A stretch of DNA of 64,000 nucleotides from Flavobacteriales bacterium UBA4110 (GCA_002383165.1 DFXK01000012.1:467-64466); one strand, 5' to 3'; shown: positions 15,884 to 25,661, counted from the stretch's first letter. The notes: generated from the sequence alone by a model not told the origin. Translations and numbers: made by a program.

Positions 15884-18796
15884 ATGAAGAAAATATTTAT
15901 TTCAGTTTCACTATTATTAATGATGAATGCAATGGCACAGAAATTTGAAACACAAAGCTCTACAGATAAGCAAGGTTATACTTACGAAACCGTAAAAAAT
16001 GACCAGTCCGGCGTAAGAGTTTATACACTCAAAAACGGGCTGAAAGTTTATCTCGCCAAGAATGATGACGCACCCAGAATCCAAACTTATATCCCGGTAA
16101 GAACTGGTTCTAATAACGATCCAAGCGATAATACAGGTTTAGCACATTACTTGGAACATATGGTTTTCAAGGGAACGTCAAAGTTAGGAACCAGCGATTG
16201 GGCAAAGGAAAAAGCAATGCTTGCGCAGATTTCTGATTTGTACGAACAGCACAAAGCTGAAAAAGATCCTGCAAAGAAAAAAGCAATATATAAGAAAATT
16301 GATGAAGTCTCTCAAGAAGCTTCTAAATATGCCATCGCTAACGAATATGATAAGGCGATCTCTTCTCTTGGGGCAACCGGAACTAACGCTCACACTTGGT
16401 TAGACGAAACGGTTTATAAAAACAACATTCCATCCAACGAATTGGAAAAATGGCTTAAAGTTGAACACGAGCGTTTTTCTGAGTTGGTTTTGAGATTATT
16501 CCATACAGAATTGGAAGCGGTTTATGAAGAGTATAACCGTGCTCAGGATAATGACGGAAGATTGGTGAATTATGCTATGATGGAAGCGCTTTTCCCAAAA
16601 CATCCAAATGGTCAGCAAACGACAATCGGTACTTCGGAACATTTGAAAAGTCCTTCTATGGTAGCGATTCATAAATATTTCGATACTTACTATGTGCCTA
16701 ATAATATGGCGGTCGTTTTGGTTGGAGATTTGGATTTTGACAAGACTATTAAATTGGTAGATCAGTACTTTGGAACATTCAAGTACAAAGAATTACCAAT
16801 GAAGAAAATGGTTTCTGAAGAGCCAATGACAAGCATCGTTTCCAGAACGGTGAAAAGTCCTTCTACACCAAGAATGACAATGGCTTGGAGAACAGATTCT
16901 AACGGAACTCAAGAAGCTAGATTAGCTGATGTGGTTGCTGAAATCTTGAGTAACAGCGGAGATGCAGGATTAATTGACCTTAACATCAACCAAAAACAAA
17001 AAACCTTAGGTGCTGGTGCTTACGAATCACCTTTCAAAACTTATGGTGCATTTGTTTTAAGCGTTGTTCCAAAAGACGGACAAAGCTTTGATGATGCTAA
17101 GAAATTGCTATTAGAACAAATCGATTTGGTTAAAAAAGGACAATTCCCAGACTGGATGTTGAACGCCATCGTAAATGATCTGAAAGTTCAGAGAATGAAA
17201 CGATGGGAAACGGCTGATGGATTGGCTACAACATTGTATTCAGCTTATATTGGGAACAGAACTTGGGAGCAGGAACTAGACGAAATCAACCAATACGAAG
17301 CGATTACTAAAGCGGATGTTGTGAAGTTTGCGAATGATTTCTTTAAGGATAATTACGTAGTTGTTTACAAAGAAAAAGGTGTGAATGATAAACTGGTTCG
17401 TGTAGAAAATCCAGGAATCACGCCAATCAAATTGAACAGAGAAGCACAATCACCTTTCCTGAAAGAGATTATAAATACAAAATCTTCTGATATCAAGCCA
17501 GAATTCGTTGATTTCAAAACTGCCATCGCGACTTCTACAATCAAAGACAAAAAAGTGAGCTTCATCAAGAATAAATATAATGAAGTAGCTCAGGTGAATT
17601 ATGTTTTTCCTTTCGGGACAGATAATGACAAAGAATTGGCACTTGGTGTAACAGTTCTTCAGTATCTTGGAACGGATAAATATACGCCAGAACAGTTGAA
17701 GGAAGAATTCTACAAACTGGGAATCACGAATCAATTCAGAACGTCTAACGACCAAATGATTATTGCACTAAGCGGATTGGAAAGCAATATGAAAAAAGGC
17801 GTAGAGCTAATGAATCATTGGATTAATAATGTGAAAGCAGATCAAGCAATTTACGACCAAACGGTTAACACCATTTTGGAATCCAGAGAAGTTGCTAAGA
17901 AAGACAAGAACAGAATTATGGCTGCGTTGGCAAACTATGCGAAGTTTGGTAAAGATTCCAGAATGACGGATGTGATTTCTAAAGACCGTTTGAAAAGCAT
18001 CAACGTTACCGAATTGATTTCTAAAATCAAAACATTGAACGAATATCCTTACGAAGTTTTCCTTTATGGAGAAGATCAGAAAGGATTGGAGAAAGCTGTG
18101 AAGCCCTACATTGTTAATGCAAAATTAAAACCTGCAACTGCCAAAGAATATGCTGACCCTGCCACTGCCGGGAAAGTATATTTCACGCTATACGATATGG
18201 TTCAGATGGAAATGTCTAAAGTTGCGAAAGCTGGTAATGTAAACGTAGCAAACTTCGGAAAAGCAAGTGTTTTCAATGAATATTTTGGACGAGGATTGTC
18301 TTCTATCGTTTTCCAAGAAATTAGAGAAAGTAAGTCTTTGGCTTATTCAGCTTACGTTTCTTATGCTAATGCAACTGAGAAAAACCATCCGAATTATGTA
18401 ACAACTTACATCGGAACTCAGGCAAACAAATTACCTTTAGCAGTTTCTGCAATGTCTGAATTGATGGCAGAACTTCCACAGATTCCGGCTCAGTTCGAGA
18501 ATGCGAAAGGATCTGCTTTGAAACAAATTGCATCTAACAGAATCAACAGAACGGTGACTTATTACAATCAGTTATCATTAAAAAAATTAGGAATTGACCA
18601 CGATGTGAGAAAAGATATCTATGCAGAAATTCAATCTTTGACGTTGCCTCAATTGACTAATTTCTATAACACCGAAGTGAAACCGTTGCAGTACAACACA
18701 GCAATCATCGGTAAAAAAGAAAACCTGAATATGGATTCTATCAAAAAGATGGGAGAGTTCCAGGAAGTAAGTCTTGAAGAGATTTTTGGATATTAA
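15884..18796 (+). CDS. M16 family zinc metallopeptidase, exported
   Basis: This 970-residue protein has a signal peptide (MKKIFISVSLLLMMNAMAQ). The inverted zinc motif is H88-Y-L-E91-H92, inside GLAHYLEHMVFKGT. The third ligand is a Glu in ELEAVYEEYNRAQ (about 211-218). The usual M16 layout follows: an active N-terminal half (about 45-510) and a structurally similar inactive C-terminal half (about 545-960) with SSIVFQEIRESKSLAYSAY. The length fits pitrilysin-like enzymes that cut peptides inside a closed chamber. It is likely periplasmic and would degrade peptides or signal sequences. It has its own terminator and stands alone. Confidence 0.93.
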   Translation: MKKIFISVSLLLMMNAMAQKFETQSSTDKQGYTYETVKNDQSGVRVYTLKNGLKVYLAKNDDAPRIQTYIPVRTGSNNDPSDNTGLAHYLEHMVFKGTSKLGTSDWAKEKAMLAQISDLYEQHKAEKDPAKKKAIYKKIDEVSQEASKYAIANEYDKAISSLGATGTNAHTWLDETVYKNNIPSNELEKWLKVEHERFSELVLRLFHTELEAVYEEYNRAQDNDGRLVNYAMMEALFPKHPNGQQTTIGTSEHLKSPSMVAIHKYFDTYYVPNNMAVVLVGDLDFDKTIKLVDQYFGTFKYKELPMKKMVSEEPMTSIVSRTVKSPSTPRMTMAWRTDSNGTQEARLADVVAEILSNSGDAGLIDLNINQKQKTLGAGAYESPFKTYGAFVLSVVPKDGQSFDDAKKLLLEQIDLVKKGQFPDWMLNAIVNDLKVQRMKRWETADGLATTLYSAYIGNRTWEQELDEINQYEAITKADVVKFANDFFKDNYVVVYKEKGVNDKLVRVENPGITPIKLNREAQSPFLKEIINTKSSDIKPEFVDFKTAIATSTIKDKKVSFIKNKYNEVAQVNYVFPFGTDNDKELALGVTVLQYLGTDKYTPEQLKEEFYKLGITNQFRTSNDQMIIALSGLESNMKKGVELMNHWINNVKADQAIYDQTVNTILESREVAKKDKNRIMAALANYAKFGKDSRMTDVISKDRLKSINVTELISKIKTLNEYPYEVFLYGEDQKGLEKAVKPYIVNAKLKPATAKEYADPATAGKVYFTLYDMVQMEMSKVAKAGNVNVANFGKASVFNEYFGRGLSSIVFQEIRESKSLAYSAYVSYANATEKNHPNYVTTYIGTQANKLPLAVSAMSELMAELPQIPAQFENAKGSALKQIASNRINRTVTYYNQLSLKKLGIDHDVRKDIYAEIQSLTLPQLTNFYNTEVKPLQYNTAIIGKKENLNMDSIKKMGEFQEVSLEEIFGY

Positions 18797-18817
18797 TCTT
18801 GATTGATTTCTAAATAA

Positions 18818-18845
18818 AAAAGTGGAGCAGAAGTGCTTCACTTTT
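18818..18845 (+). terminator. Terminator after the M16 peptidase gene
   Basis: A 12-bp stem (AAAAGTGGAGCA / TGCTTCACTTTT, one G-U pair) with a 4-nt loop is followed by a T-run. Confidence 0.8.
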
Positions 18846-19066
18846 TTTTATTATCATTTTTAAAAAATAGCTTATAACAAAATCATGTTTCTTTTTTCTA
18901 CTATCGCATTAAGCGGCATTTTTAAAATTTTAATAGATATACAAAAAAGTAAAAAATAAAATACAATAAACATTCGTTTAATTTTTTAACAGATATAACA
19001 TATTTAATTTTTATTTTTCAACAATATGTGATATATAAATTAGTTTATTTTGTATAAATTATATAA

Positions 19067-20515
19067 ATGTTAAAAATTTCCTGTATTACAATGCTGGGTT
19101 TTTGCCTTGCAGGCGTATAAGCACAAGATAATCTTAGCTTTCTTAATGATACCTTTAGTGGTATCAACTGGGCAGTTATTTCTCCTACTCAGCCTTTCCT
19201 GAGTCCTAATCCTTGGGATGCCAACCTTCTTTCTGCAGATGCTTTTCTTAATAATGACTATGCGTATATATCCAGTCAAAGCGTTCTTGGGCTACGTAAT
19301 GCTACAATTGTAACCGCCAATCCAAATAAAAATATATCGGGCGAAAACCAATCTGATGTTCTAGATTTTTATAATAAAGACAGGGCCAACTTATTATTCG
19401 GGTCAGATTTTTTAGGACCATCATTATCTATATCTGCAAGGATAAAAGAAAGGAAATATGTTTTTGGGATTTACAGCAGACTCAGAACGCAGACATCTGT
19501 TTTGGGTTTCGATAATTATTTTAGATATAATAATCAGAGTATATCGGAACCAGCAGCATACGCTTTCGAACCTGTGTCTGGAACGGTAATGAATTGGGGC
19601 GAAATTGGACTTAATTTTGCAAAGTCAATTTTTCCACAATCTGAAAAACAATGGATTGTAGGTGTGAACGTAAAATACGAAATCGGTCTGGACGCTGCCA
19701 ATATCATAGGCAAAAACCTGAATCTTATTTCATCTGAGCCAGCTTTAGCCCAAAATACAAATAAAAGAAATATTTATGCTACTGATTATGATTTATCTGC
19801 AAGCTATATCACCAACTATAATTTCCAAAGTAAACGTTACGAATATAAACAAAATGGAAGCGGGATAGGCTTCGATATTGGTATAGCGGTTATTGATAAA
19901 GATAAAAGTGAAGAATCATATAATTACAAATTTGCTGTTAATGTTTTAGATATTGGTTATGTCAATTTCAAGAAAGGCATAAATCACGTTTTCAAAGATC
20001 GAAATACAATTTGGCTTCAGAATAATCCTGTTTTTGAGGATAGAAAATTTGATAGTCCGGAAGAATTTTTCCAAACACTCAGTACAGCAGCTTATGGCGA
20101 TGCGAACGCGTCATTACAAGATTGGGGTTTCAAAATAGGATTACCCACCAGTATAAATCTGAACTACAGCCAGAGAATAAAAGATCATCATTATCTTAAT
20201 TTTAACTGGATCCAACGCATTCCGGTTTTCGAAAACTCTGTGAAGCGCAATAATTTGGTTAATGCCAATTATATGATCCAGAAAGAAGCTATCGGATTTG
20301 GCATTTCGGCATCAATGTCCGAGTATAAAGATTTCAATTTTGGAGGCTATTTCAGGATTGGACCTCTTATTCTTGGCAGCGAGAATGCTTTTCCGTTGCT
20401 ATTTAATCATAAACATCTTCACGCTGCCAGTTTTTATATGGCGATAAAACTCTATCCATTCTGGGACAACGAAATGAAACGCCACAGACGACAAAAATGT
20501 GACTGCGAGAAGTAG
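19067..20515 (+). pseudogene. DUF5723-like outer-membrane protein with a stop codon in its signal peptide
   Basis: From ATG 19067 the frame reads MLKISCITMLGFCLAGV, then TAA at 19118-19120, then AQDNLSFLNDTFSGIN and stays open to 20515. The stop falls exactly where a signal peptidase site should be, and the sequence on both sides forms one normal protein of 482 codons. The body has many alternating beta strands and ends in a basic tail; its start (LND.FSGIN..ISPTQPF) resembles the DUF5723 family of flavobacterial outer-membrane barrel-like proteins of unknown role. A TTG at 19502 is the first possible later start but would lose 145 residues and the signal peptide. A single base change explains the damage; a sequencing error is possible. 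Confidence 0.75.
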
Positions 20516-20653
20516 TCTAAATAGATAAAAGATTTAGAAGTTCTTTAAAAATTTGTAATTTATTTTTAACAGTAAGAAATAAACACAAAAAATTATCACA
20601 GGCTCTTACAATCAGCGTTAATATTTAAAATATAACTTTAATTATTTTCTTAT

Positions 20654-21724
20654 TTAAGTAAAGGAAAAGTCGCCATCGCCATCGGTAAAATGAAAATTAA
20701 AATCTTTTCCGAGTTTAGCTTTGAATGCTTTATGAATAAGATAACTACGCTGCATTGGACGCTTGTAAATCGGCTTCGGCATTTTGTTTTTGCCAATGGT
20801 TTCATTCAGTTTATCATCATATATCGTCATCATTTTGATTTTGTTTTTTTTGATAACTTTTGGAAGAATTCCCGATATCTTTTCTGCATTGCCAAAATAG
20901 TAAAGCACTTTCAGATGACTATTTCTCACTGAGCAAAGGAAAGCTAATATTATTTTCTGATTCTCACAAACAGAAACCCAAAACATCCGATAATCTTCTG
21001 AATAGGAGGAAAACAAATAATTTGGCTCCTCTTTTTCTGTGGAAAGCCAAGGAAACTCCAGCATCCATTGGAAATCTGCTGCGTTTCTTGCAATGGGATT
21101 TTTATGTTGATGATTAATAAAATCACTGAGATTCCCATCTACAGATCTTGTGATTTTGTAAAGACTATTTATACCTTTTAATCTGTATGGAATGAAAAAA
21201 TTGACCAAATTATCCCATCTTTTTAACCAAATTTTATTTCTCCCGAAAAAATTGTTCTTTGAAGGCAAAAGTTCTGCAAGATTAGATTTATAATAATATC
21301 GAACAGCATTTTTAGAAGTAAGATCGTCGAACATACCTATTTTGCGGTAAAGTCTTTCAGCACTTGGCGTAAACTCGGTAATTAATAAATTCTGATCATA
21401 TGATTTTTCTGCGGCGTACAGCAATTTCTGAGCAATCTGTTTACCCCTATGTTTTTCGGAAACAAACAAAGTTGAAAGCCATCCGAAATGTATCTTTTCT
21501 CCATTCTTCTCACGAACATCATCCGGAAGGATGCCGAGATAACCGGCCAACTGTTCGTCATCATACGCCAGAAATAACAAAATATCATTATCTAAGGCGC
21601 GAGGATTATGAATATGAGACTGTGCTCTGAGCTCAGAAATTGGTGCAAACTCAAAATTTCTGAATGCTTCTGTTTTTGTAAATCCTTCTAATCTAGCTTT
21701 ATTTAATCCGACAATATTGATCAC
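20654..21724 (-). CDS. GNAT family N-acetyltransferase, two-part
   Basis: This is a 356-residue protein with GTG as start codon. The N-terminal 150 residues form a GNAT domain: WLSTLFVSEKHRGKQIAQKLL is the acetyl-CoA pyrophosphate-binding motif A, followed by ITEFTPSAERLYRKIGM. Residues 160-356 form a second region with little recognisable similarity but a GNAT-like rhythm (RMFWVSVCENQKIILAFLC). Such duplicated enzymes often modify sugars or amino acids on surface polymers. The polysaccharide deacetylase gene lies directly upstream on the same strand, which fits a cell-envelope role, but the substrate is unknown. No signal peptide is seen. Confidence 0.75.
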   Translation of the reverse strand: MINIVGLNKARLEGFTKTEAFRNFEFAPISELRAQSHIHNPRALDNDILLFLAYDDEQLAGYLGILPDDVREKNGEKIHFGWLSTLFVSEKHRGKQIAQKLLYAAEKSYDQNLLITEFTPSAERLYRKIGMFDDLTSKNAVRYYYKSNLAELLPSKNNFFGRNKIWLKRWDNLVNFFIPYRLKGINSLYKITRSVDGNLSDFINHQHKNPIARNAADFQWMLEFPWLSTEKEEPNYLFSSYSEDYRMFWVSVCENQKIILAFLCSVRNSHLKVLYYFGNAEKISGILPKVIKKNKIKMMTIYDDKLNETIGKNKMPKPIYKRPMQRSYLIHKAFKAKLGKDFNFHFTDGDGDFSFT

Positions 21725-21741
21725 CGCTCATTGATTTATAG

Positions 21742-21749
21742 CAAATATA
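21742..21749 (-). promoter_or_regulatory. -7 box TATATTTG for the acetyltransferase gene
   Basis: Read on the minus strand, TATATTTG is followed after 17 nt by GTG 21724. It suggests a promoter internal to the gap after the deacetylase gene. Confidence 0.45.
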
Positions 21750-21776
21750 GCAAACACTTTATTCAAAGCATAATTT

Positions 21777-22781
21777 TCAGCTTCTATTAATAATGTTTTT
21801 ATGGAGTAGTTTTAAAAATTGATAATAAATGATTTCATTTTTAAGTAGTTTTTGCGCTGGGTAATTTCCTATTTCCATCGGGACTCTTTGGATGTTTCTG
21901 GAATAAGAATCTTTTTTGATGCCTGCCGCCCCGAAAGTAAATTTCAACGCCGGATTTCTTAAAAAGATAGAATCAAAAAAATGATTGGTAACCAAATGAT
22001 CTGTAAATGGAAAAGCAAAAGAATCATTATAAAATTGATTTTCTGCCATGTAATCCAGAGCTTTTTGGGTGTTTTCTAACTGATTTTCCACAGAAAGCTG
22101 ATTATAAAACGGGTGATCCCAACCGTGAGAAGCAATTCCAAAACCATCATTCTTGAGTTTTTTCAACTGTTCCAAAGTTATATAAACAGGATTGGTTTTG
22201 AGATATTGGTCATAATCTATATCCAGATAATCTGCAATATCATCTAACTGATTTCGATTATCGAAACTGATATTCAAAATGGAAGAAAAATTATGTTTTA
22301 ATTCATCTTTGGTCCATCGGAACATTTTTTCTTTGAGTTTATCGCTTTCGTTAATTTTTGAAACCAGAAGACTGGCTTTATTGCGCCACATCATTTCCTT
22401 ATTATCAATAAATTTTGGGTTGATGTAGTTAATAGCAAAAATTCCTTTTCGGAGAAAAATGGGAGAGATGACGTCATAAAACTCACTATAACCATCATCA
22501 AAAGTTAATAAAATAGATGGCTTGGAAGTTTTCTTTTGACTGAGATAGTCTTCCCAATTAACGAACTCAAAATGGTTTGACAGAAAGTCTAGATCTTTTT
22601 CAAATTGTTTTACCGAACGATAAGGGAAAAGATGTTTAACGTGTTTTACATCTTCATCAGAAACCAAGTGATAAACCAAAATAAAATCATCAAAAGGTAA
22701 TAGTCCAGAAAGTTTTTCAAAAGAAAAAATCTGCGTAACAGGATTGAAGATTCGGAAAATTTTGGATTTAAAGCGCATCAT
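21777..22781 (-). CDS. Polysaccharide deacetylase (NodB domain)
   Basis: This protein has about 334 residues. An in-frame ATG at 22817 exists, but its first 12 codons are the terminator hairpin of the upstream gene, so I place the start at ATG 22781 (or 22778). The NodB catalytic motif is LTFDDGYSEFYD, where the first Asp is the base and the second binds metal. The metal-binding histidines are in SHGWDHPF. The third motif region is less clear. The enzyme would remove acetyl groups from a GlcNAc-type polymer or peptidoglycan. There is no signal peptide, so a cytoplasmic-side substrate such as a polymer precursor is possible. It is followed by the acetyltransferase gene. Confidence 0.82.
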   Translation of the reverse strand: MMRFKSKIFRIFNPVTQIFSFEKLSGLLPFDDFILVYHLVSDEDVKHVKHLFPYRSVKQFEKDLDFLSNHFEFVNWEDYLSQKKTSKPSILLTFDDGYSEFYDVISPIFLRKGIFAINYINPKFIDNKEMMWRNKASLLVSKINESDKLKEKMFRWTKDELKHNFSSILNISFDNRNQLDDIADYLDIDYDQYLKTNPVYITLEQLKKLKNDGFGIASHGWDHPFYNQLSVENQLENTQKALDYMAENQFYNDSFAFPFTDHLVTNHFFDSIFLRNPALKFTFGAAGIKKDSYSRNIQRVPMEIGNYPAQKLLKNEIIYYQFLKLLHKNIINRS

Positions 22782-22790
22782 AAAAAAAAC

Positions 22791-22818
22791 TTTGCCAAAG
22801 ATAATCATCTTTGGCAAA
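22791..22818 (-). terminator. Strong terminator after the S46 peptidase gene
   Basis: A perfect 12-bp stem (TTTGCCAAAGAT / ATCTTTGGCAAA) with a 4-nt loop is followed on the minus strand by eight Ts. The T-run ends at the deacetylase start codon, leaving almost no room for a separate promoter. Confidence 0.88.
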
Positions 22819-22842
22819 GCTATATTTAATTTAAAGATTTAA

Positions 22843-24978
22843 TTATTTTACGATTTTCATCTCATTGATTAACCATTTTGCATCGGCATATTTGTCAATC
22901 ACAAAAAGAATATATTTGGTATCCACCATAATGTTTCTACATAATTTAGGATCATAATTGATGTCACTCATCGTGCCTTCCCATTGTCTATCGAAGTTAA
23001 GACCAATGAGGTTTCCGTAAGCATCCAAAGCAGGACTTCCAGAGTTTCCACCAGTTGTGTGATTGGTTGCTGTGAAGTTTACAGGAACATCGCCAGATTT
23101 ATCTTTATAGATTCCGTAATCTTTGGTGTTGTAAAGACTGATTAATTTTTTAGGCAGATCAAATTCATAATCTCCAGGAATATATTTTTCCATCACACCA
23201 GCAAGATGCGTTTGATAACCATAATTGACAGCATCTCTAGGGTTGGAACCTTTCACTTTTCCATAAGTCACACGCAAAGTCGAATTGGCATCTGGAAAGA
23301 ATTTTCTGTCTTTATCCGTTTCCATTTGCTGAGCCATAAACTGCTTTTGCAACGCATCAATTTCAGTTTGATAAGATGTTACCTTCTCTTGAGTTGTTTT
23401 TACATAAGTTCCTTTGATAGATGCATAAAGCTGAACAATCGGATCTTTTTTAAGAGCTTGAACCAAAGCGTTTTGATCTGCAAAAACTTTATCGATGTCA
23501 GAATAAACGGTTGCACCGTTCACTTTTCCGCCTCCCATTACAACAGAACTTTTTGCCCAGTTTTCTATGGTTGAAATGTTTTGATTTATATCTTTATACT
23601 TTTCAAAACCAGTTGGTAAAAATTGCTGAGGCGTTTTGTTGGCATAAAGTGCAATAACTTTTGCGGTTACTTTTGCATCAAGACCGCTTTCATAATCTTT
23701 ATAAATTTCTGATAATCTTGATTTTAAATTATCCAAAGATTTCTGAGAAGAAGTTCCGTTTTCAACAGCTTCTACATAACTCCCAAATAAACTTCCGAGA
23801 GCCAATGTCTCTGAATTTCTTGGTAACTCGCTGTAATAAGCTCTGTTCAAGGCGTAAGGCGCTTGCTCGTTGTAAAGTTTGTTTAATTCATCAATGGTTG
23901 TTTTGATGGCTGGGTTTTTTGAAATCAAAGATTGCTCATATTTTTGCTTCTTTCCAACAGCATTAGACTTTTTAAGGCCTTCGATTTCTCCTTGCCATTT
24001 TTTCCAGGCGTTGGAGATTCTTGCATACTTAGAAGCATACTTAATTCTTGTCGCATTGTCCACTCTCATTTTTTCGTCAAGGGTTTTCAAAGTGACATCC
24101 CGAACAGAAATCATCGCTGGATCAATCTCCGTCATTATTTTTTCAACCGCTACAGCAGGAAGATATTCCGTTGTTCTTCCTGGGAATCCGAAAACAAAAG
24201 TGAAATCATCCTCTTTTTTATCTTTGATAGAAATTGGCAAGAAATGTTTCGGCGTGTAAGGGATATTATCTTTGGAATATTCTGCAGGTTTATTATTCTT
24301 ATCAGCATAAATTCTGAACATAGAAAAATCCCCCGTATGTCTTGGCCAAACCCAGTTGTCTGTATCAGAACCGTATTTCCCAATAGCCTGTGGCGGAGCA
24401 CCAACTAAACGAATATCTTTGTAAGTCTCTATGACATAAGCATAAAACTTATTGCCATAATACATAGATCTTACAGAGATTTTCTGATAGCTCTCAGGTT
24501 TTTGAGAAGCAATGTAAGCATCTGTGTTTTGTTTGATTTTAGCATCCAGATCTTTTCCTTTCAGACTTTCAGTTCCTGCAAGAATGTCTTTAGTCACTTC
24601 TTTGATATCTGTGATGAAATCAACCGTTACGCCAGGATTTGGTAATTCTCCATTCATATCTTTTGCCCAAAATCCGTTAGTCAAAAGGTCATTTTCTACA
24701 GTAGAATGAGATTGGATATTGTCATAACCACAATGGTGATTGGTTAGTAACAATCCTTTTCCCGAAATGATTTCCGCAGTACAACCACCATCAAACTGAA
24801 CAACAGCATCTTTAATACTGGCCTTTTCCGGATTGAAAATATCTTTTGCAGAAATCTTCATTCCCAGTTCTTTCATTTCTTTTTCATTGACTTCTGTCGG
24901 AATCCACATTCCTCCGTATTGCTGTGCAAATGTCATCATTGTGGACAAAGCAAAAGCTGATAAGAGAATTTTTTTCAT
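22843..24978 (-). CDS. S46 dipeptidyl-peptidase, DPP11-like
   Basis: This 711-residue periplasmic serine exopeptidase removes dipeptides from peptide N-termini, feeding amino-acid metabolism of protein-degrading Bacteroidota. It has a signal peptide (ends TFAQQ). The catalytic His lies in LLTNHHCGYDNIQSHS (81/82), the Asp in DTDNWVWPRHTGDF, and the nucleophile is Ser646 in TTGGNSGSPAL. Arg664 (LNFDRQWEG) stands 18 residues after the serine, the same distance as Arg673 after Ser655 in Porphyromonas DPP11, where this residue selects Asp/Glu at P1. DPP7 has Gly there. So acidic specificity is inferred. A strong terminator follows. Confidence 0.93.
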   Translation of the reverse strand: MKKILLSAFALSTMMTFAQQYGGMWIPTEVNEKEMKELGMKISAKDIFNPEKASIKDAVVQFDGGCTAEIISGKGLLLTNHHCGYDNIQSHSTVENDLLTNGFWAKDMNGELPNPGVTVDFITDIKEVTKDILAGTESLKGKDLDAKIKQNTDAYIASQKPESYQKISVRSMYYGNKFYAYVIETYKDIRLVGAPPQAIGKYGSDTDNWVWPRHTGDFSMFRIYADKNNKPAEYSKDNIPYTPKHFLPISIKDKKEDDFTFVFGFPGRTTEYLPAVAVEKIMTEIDPAMISVRDVTLKTLDEKMRVDNATRIKYASKYARISNAWKKWQGEIEGLKKSNAVGKKQKYEQSLISKNPAIKTTIDELNKLYNEQAPYALNRAYYSELPRNSETLALGSLFGSYVEAVENGTSSQKSLDNLKSRLSEIYKDYESGLDAKVTAKVIALYANKTPQQFLPTGFEKYKDINQNISTIENWAKSSVVMGGGKVNGATVYSDIDKVFADQNALVQALKKDPIVQLYASIKGTYVKTTQEKVTSYQTEIDALQKQFMAQQMETDKDRKFFPDANSTLRVTYGKVKGSNPRDAVNYGYQTHLAGVMEKYIPGDYEFDLPKKLISLYNTKDYGIYKDKSGDVPVNFTATNHTTGGNSGSPALDAYGNLIGLNFDRQWEGTMSDINYDPKLCRNIMVDTKYILFVIDKYADAKWLINEMKIVK

Positions 24979-25076
24979 TGATAAATTTTAAAGTTTACGA
25001 ATTTAAAGAAAATATTTATAACGGTTATTTTAAACACTTTTCAAGCATAAAAAAAGAACCTAAATATTAGATTCCT

Positions 25077-25487
25077 TTATAATACATTTGCATTTTTTTC
25101 GCTTAATCGGTCTGCAACATATTCAATTTTTGTTTTGCCGTGAGGTTTTGGATTTCCGTTTTCATCTAAGCCTACAAAAACTAATTTATCAATAGTGATG
25201 ATAATCTGATGTGTCATTTTGTTTCTAACTTCACATCTCAGTGCGAGAGAGGTTCTACCAAATTCCACTGCTTCAATTCCAATTTCGATAATATCGCCTT
25301 GTTTTGCAGAGCTCACAAAATTGATTTCAGAGATATACTTTGTAACCGCCCTCGAATTTTCTAACTGAATAATTGCATAAAGTGCCGCTTCTTCATCTAT
25401 CCATTGCAAAAGTCTCCCTCCAAAAAGTGAATGGTTGGGGTTAAGGTCTTCTGGTTTTATCCATTTTCTGGTATGATAATTCATCAT
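25077..25487 (-). CDS. Acyl-CoA thioesterase, single hotdog domain
   Basis: This 136-residue protein has the YciA/BACH-type signature HSLFGGRLLQWIDEEAA near residues 19-35, where the central helix of the hotdog fold and the catalytic Asp/Glu lie. It continues with VSSAKQGDIIEIG and FGRTSLALRCEV. Such enzymes hydrolyse acyl-CoA esters and work as hexamers. The start could be either of two consecutive ATGs. A -7 box lies 25 nt upstream. The chain-length preference cannot be read from sequence. Confidence 0.88.
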   Translation of the reverse strand: MMNYHTRKWIKPEDLNPNHSLFGGRLLQWIDEEAALYAIIQLENSRAVTKYISEINFVSSAKQGDIIEIGIEAVEFGRTSLALRCEVRNKMTHQIIITIDKLVFVGLDENGNPKPHGKTKIEYVADRLSEKNANVL

Positions 25488-25512
25488 AATTCTATAGCAT
25501 TTTAATTTGTTA

Positions 25513-25520
25513 CAAAGGTA
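25513..25520 (-). promoter_or_regulatory. -7 box TACCTTTG for the thioesterase gene
   Basis: It matches TAnnTTTG on the minus strand, 25 nt upstream of the ATG at 25487. No clear -33 box. Confidence 0.45.
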
Positions 25521-25616
25521 AAATTTCCTCAGGAATTTAACAGTTTTACAACATAGAAAATATGGATGATGACATTAATTTTTAGAAATATTAATCTAAA
25601 ATTTTTTGGTTGAATT

Positions 25617-25645
25617 TTTGATTCTCTAGAATCTTAGTATTTTTG
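25617..25645 (+). promoter_or_regulatory. Promoter of the agmatine operon (-33 TTTG, -7 TATTTTTG)
   Basis: TTTG at 25617-25620 and TATTTTTG at 25638-25645 have a 17-nt spacer. The aguB ATG is 16 nt further. Confidence 0.65.
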
Positions 25646-25661
25646 TAAAAATTTAGATTAA

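Noticed and set aside
19502..20515. Separate gene starting with TTG at 19502
   Set aside because: Open reading and protein similarity continue upstream in the same frame to 19121 and, past one stop, to a signal peptide at 19067. The shorter start would remove about a third of the protein and its export signal.
20516..20653. Terminator after the DUF5723 pseudogene
   Set aside because: The gap is AT-rich with no convincing stem-loop.
23206..24709. Several antisense ORFs over the S46 peptidase gene
   Set aside because: They have skewed composition (Phe, Ile, Ser, Arg rich), no motifs and no starts with believable signals; they are shadows of the coding strand.
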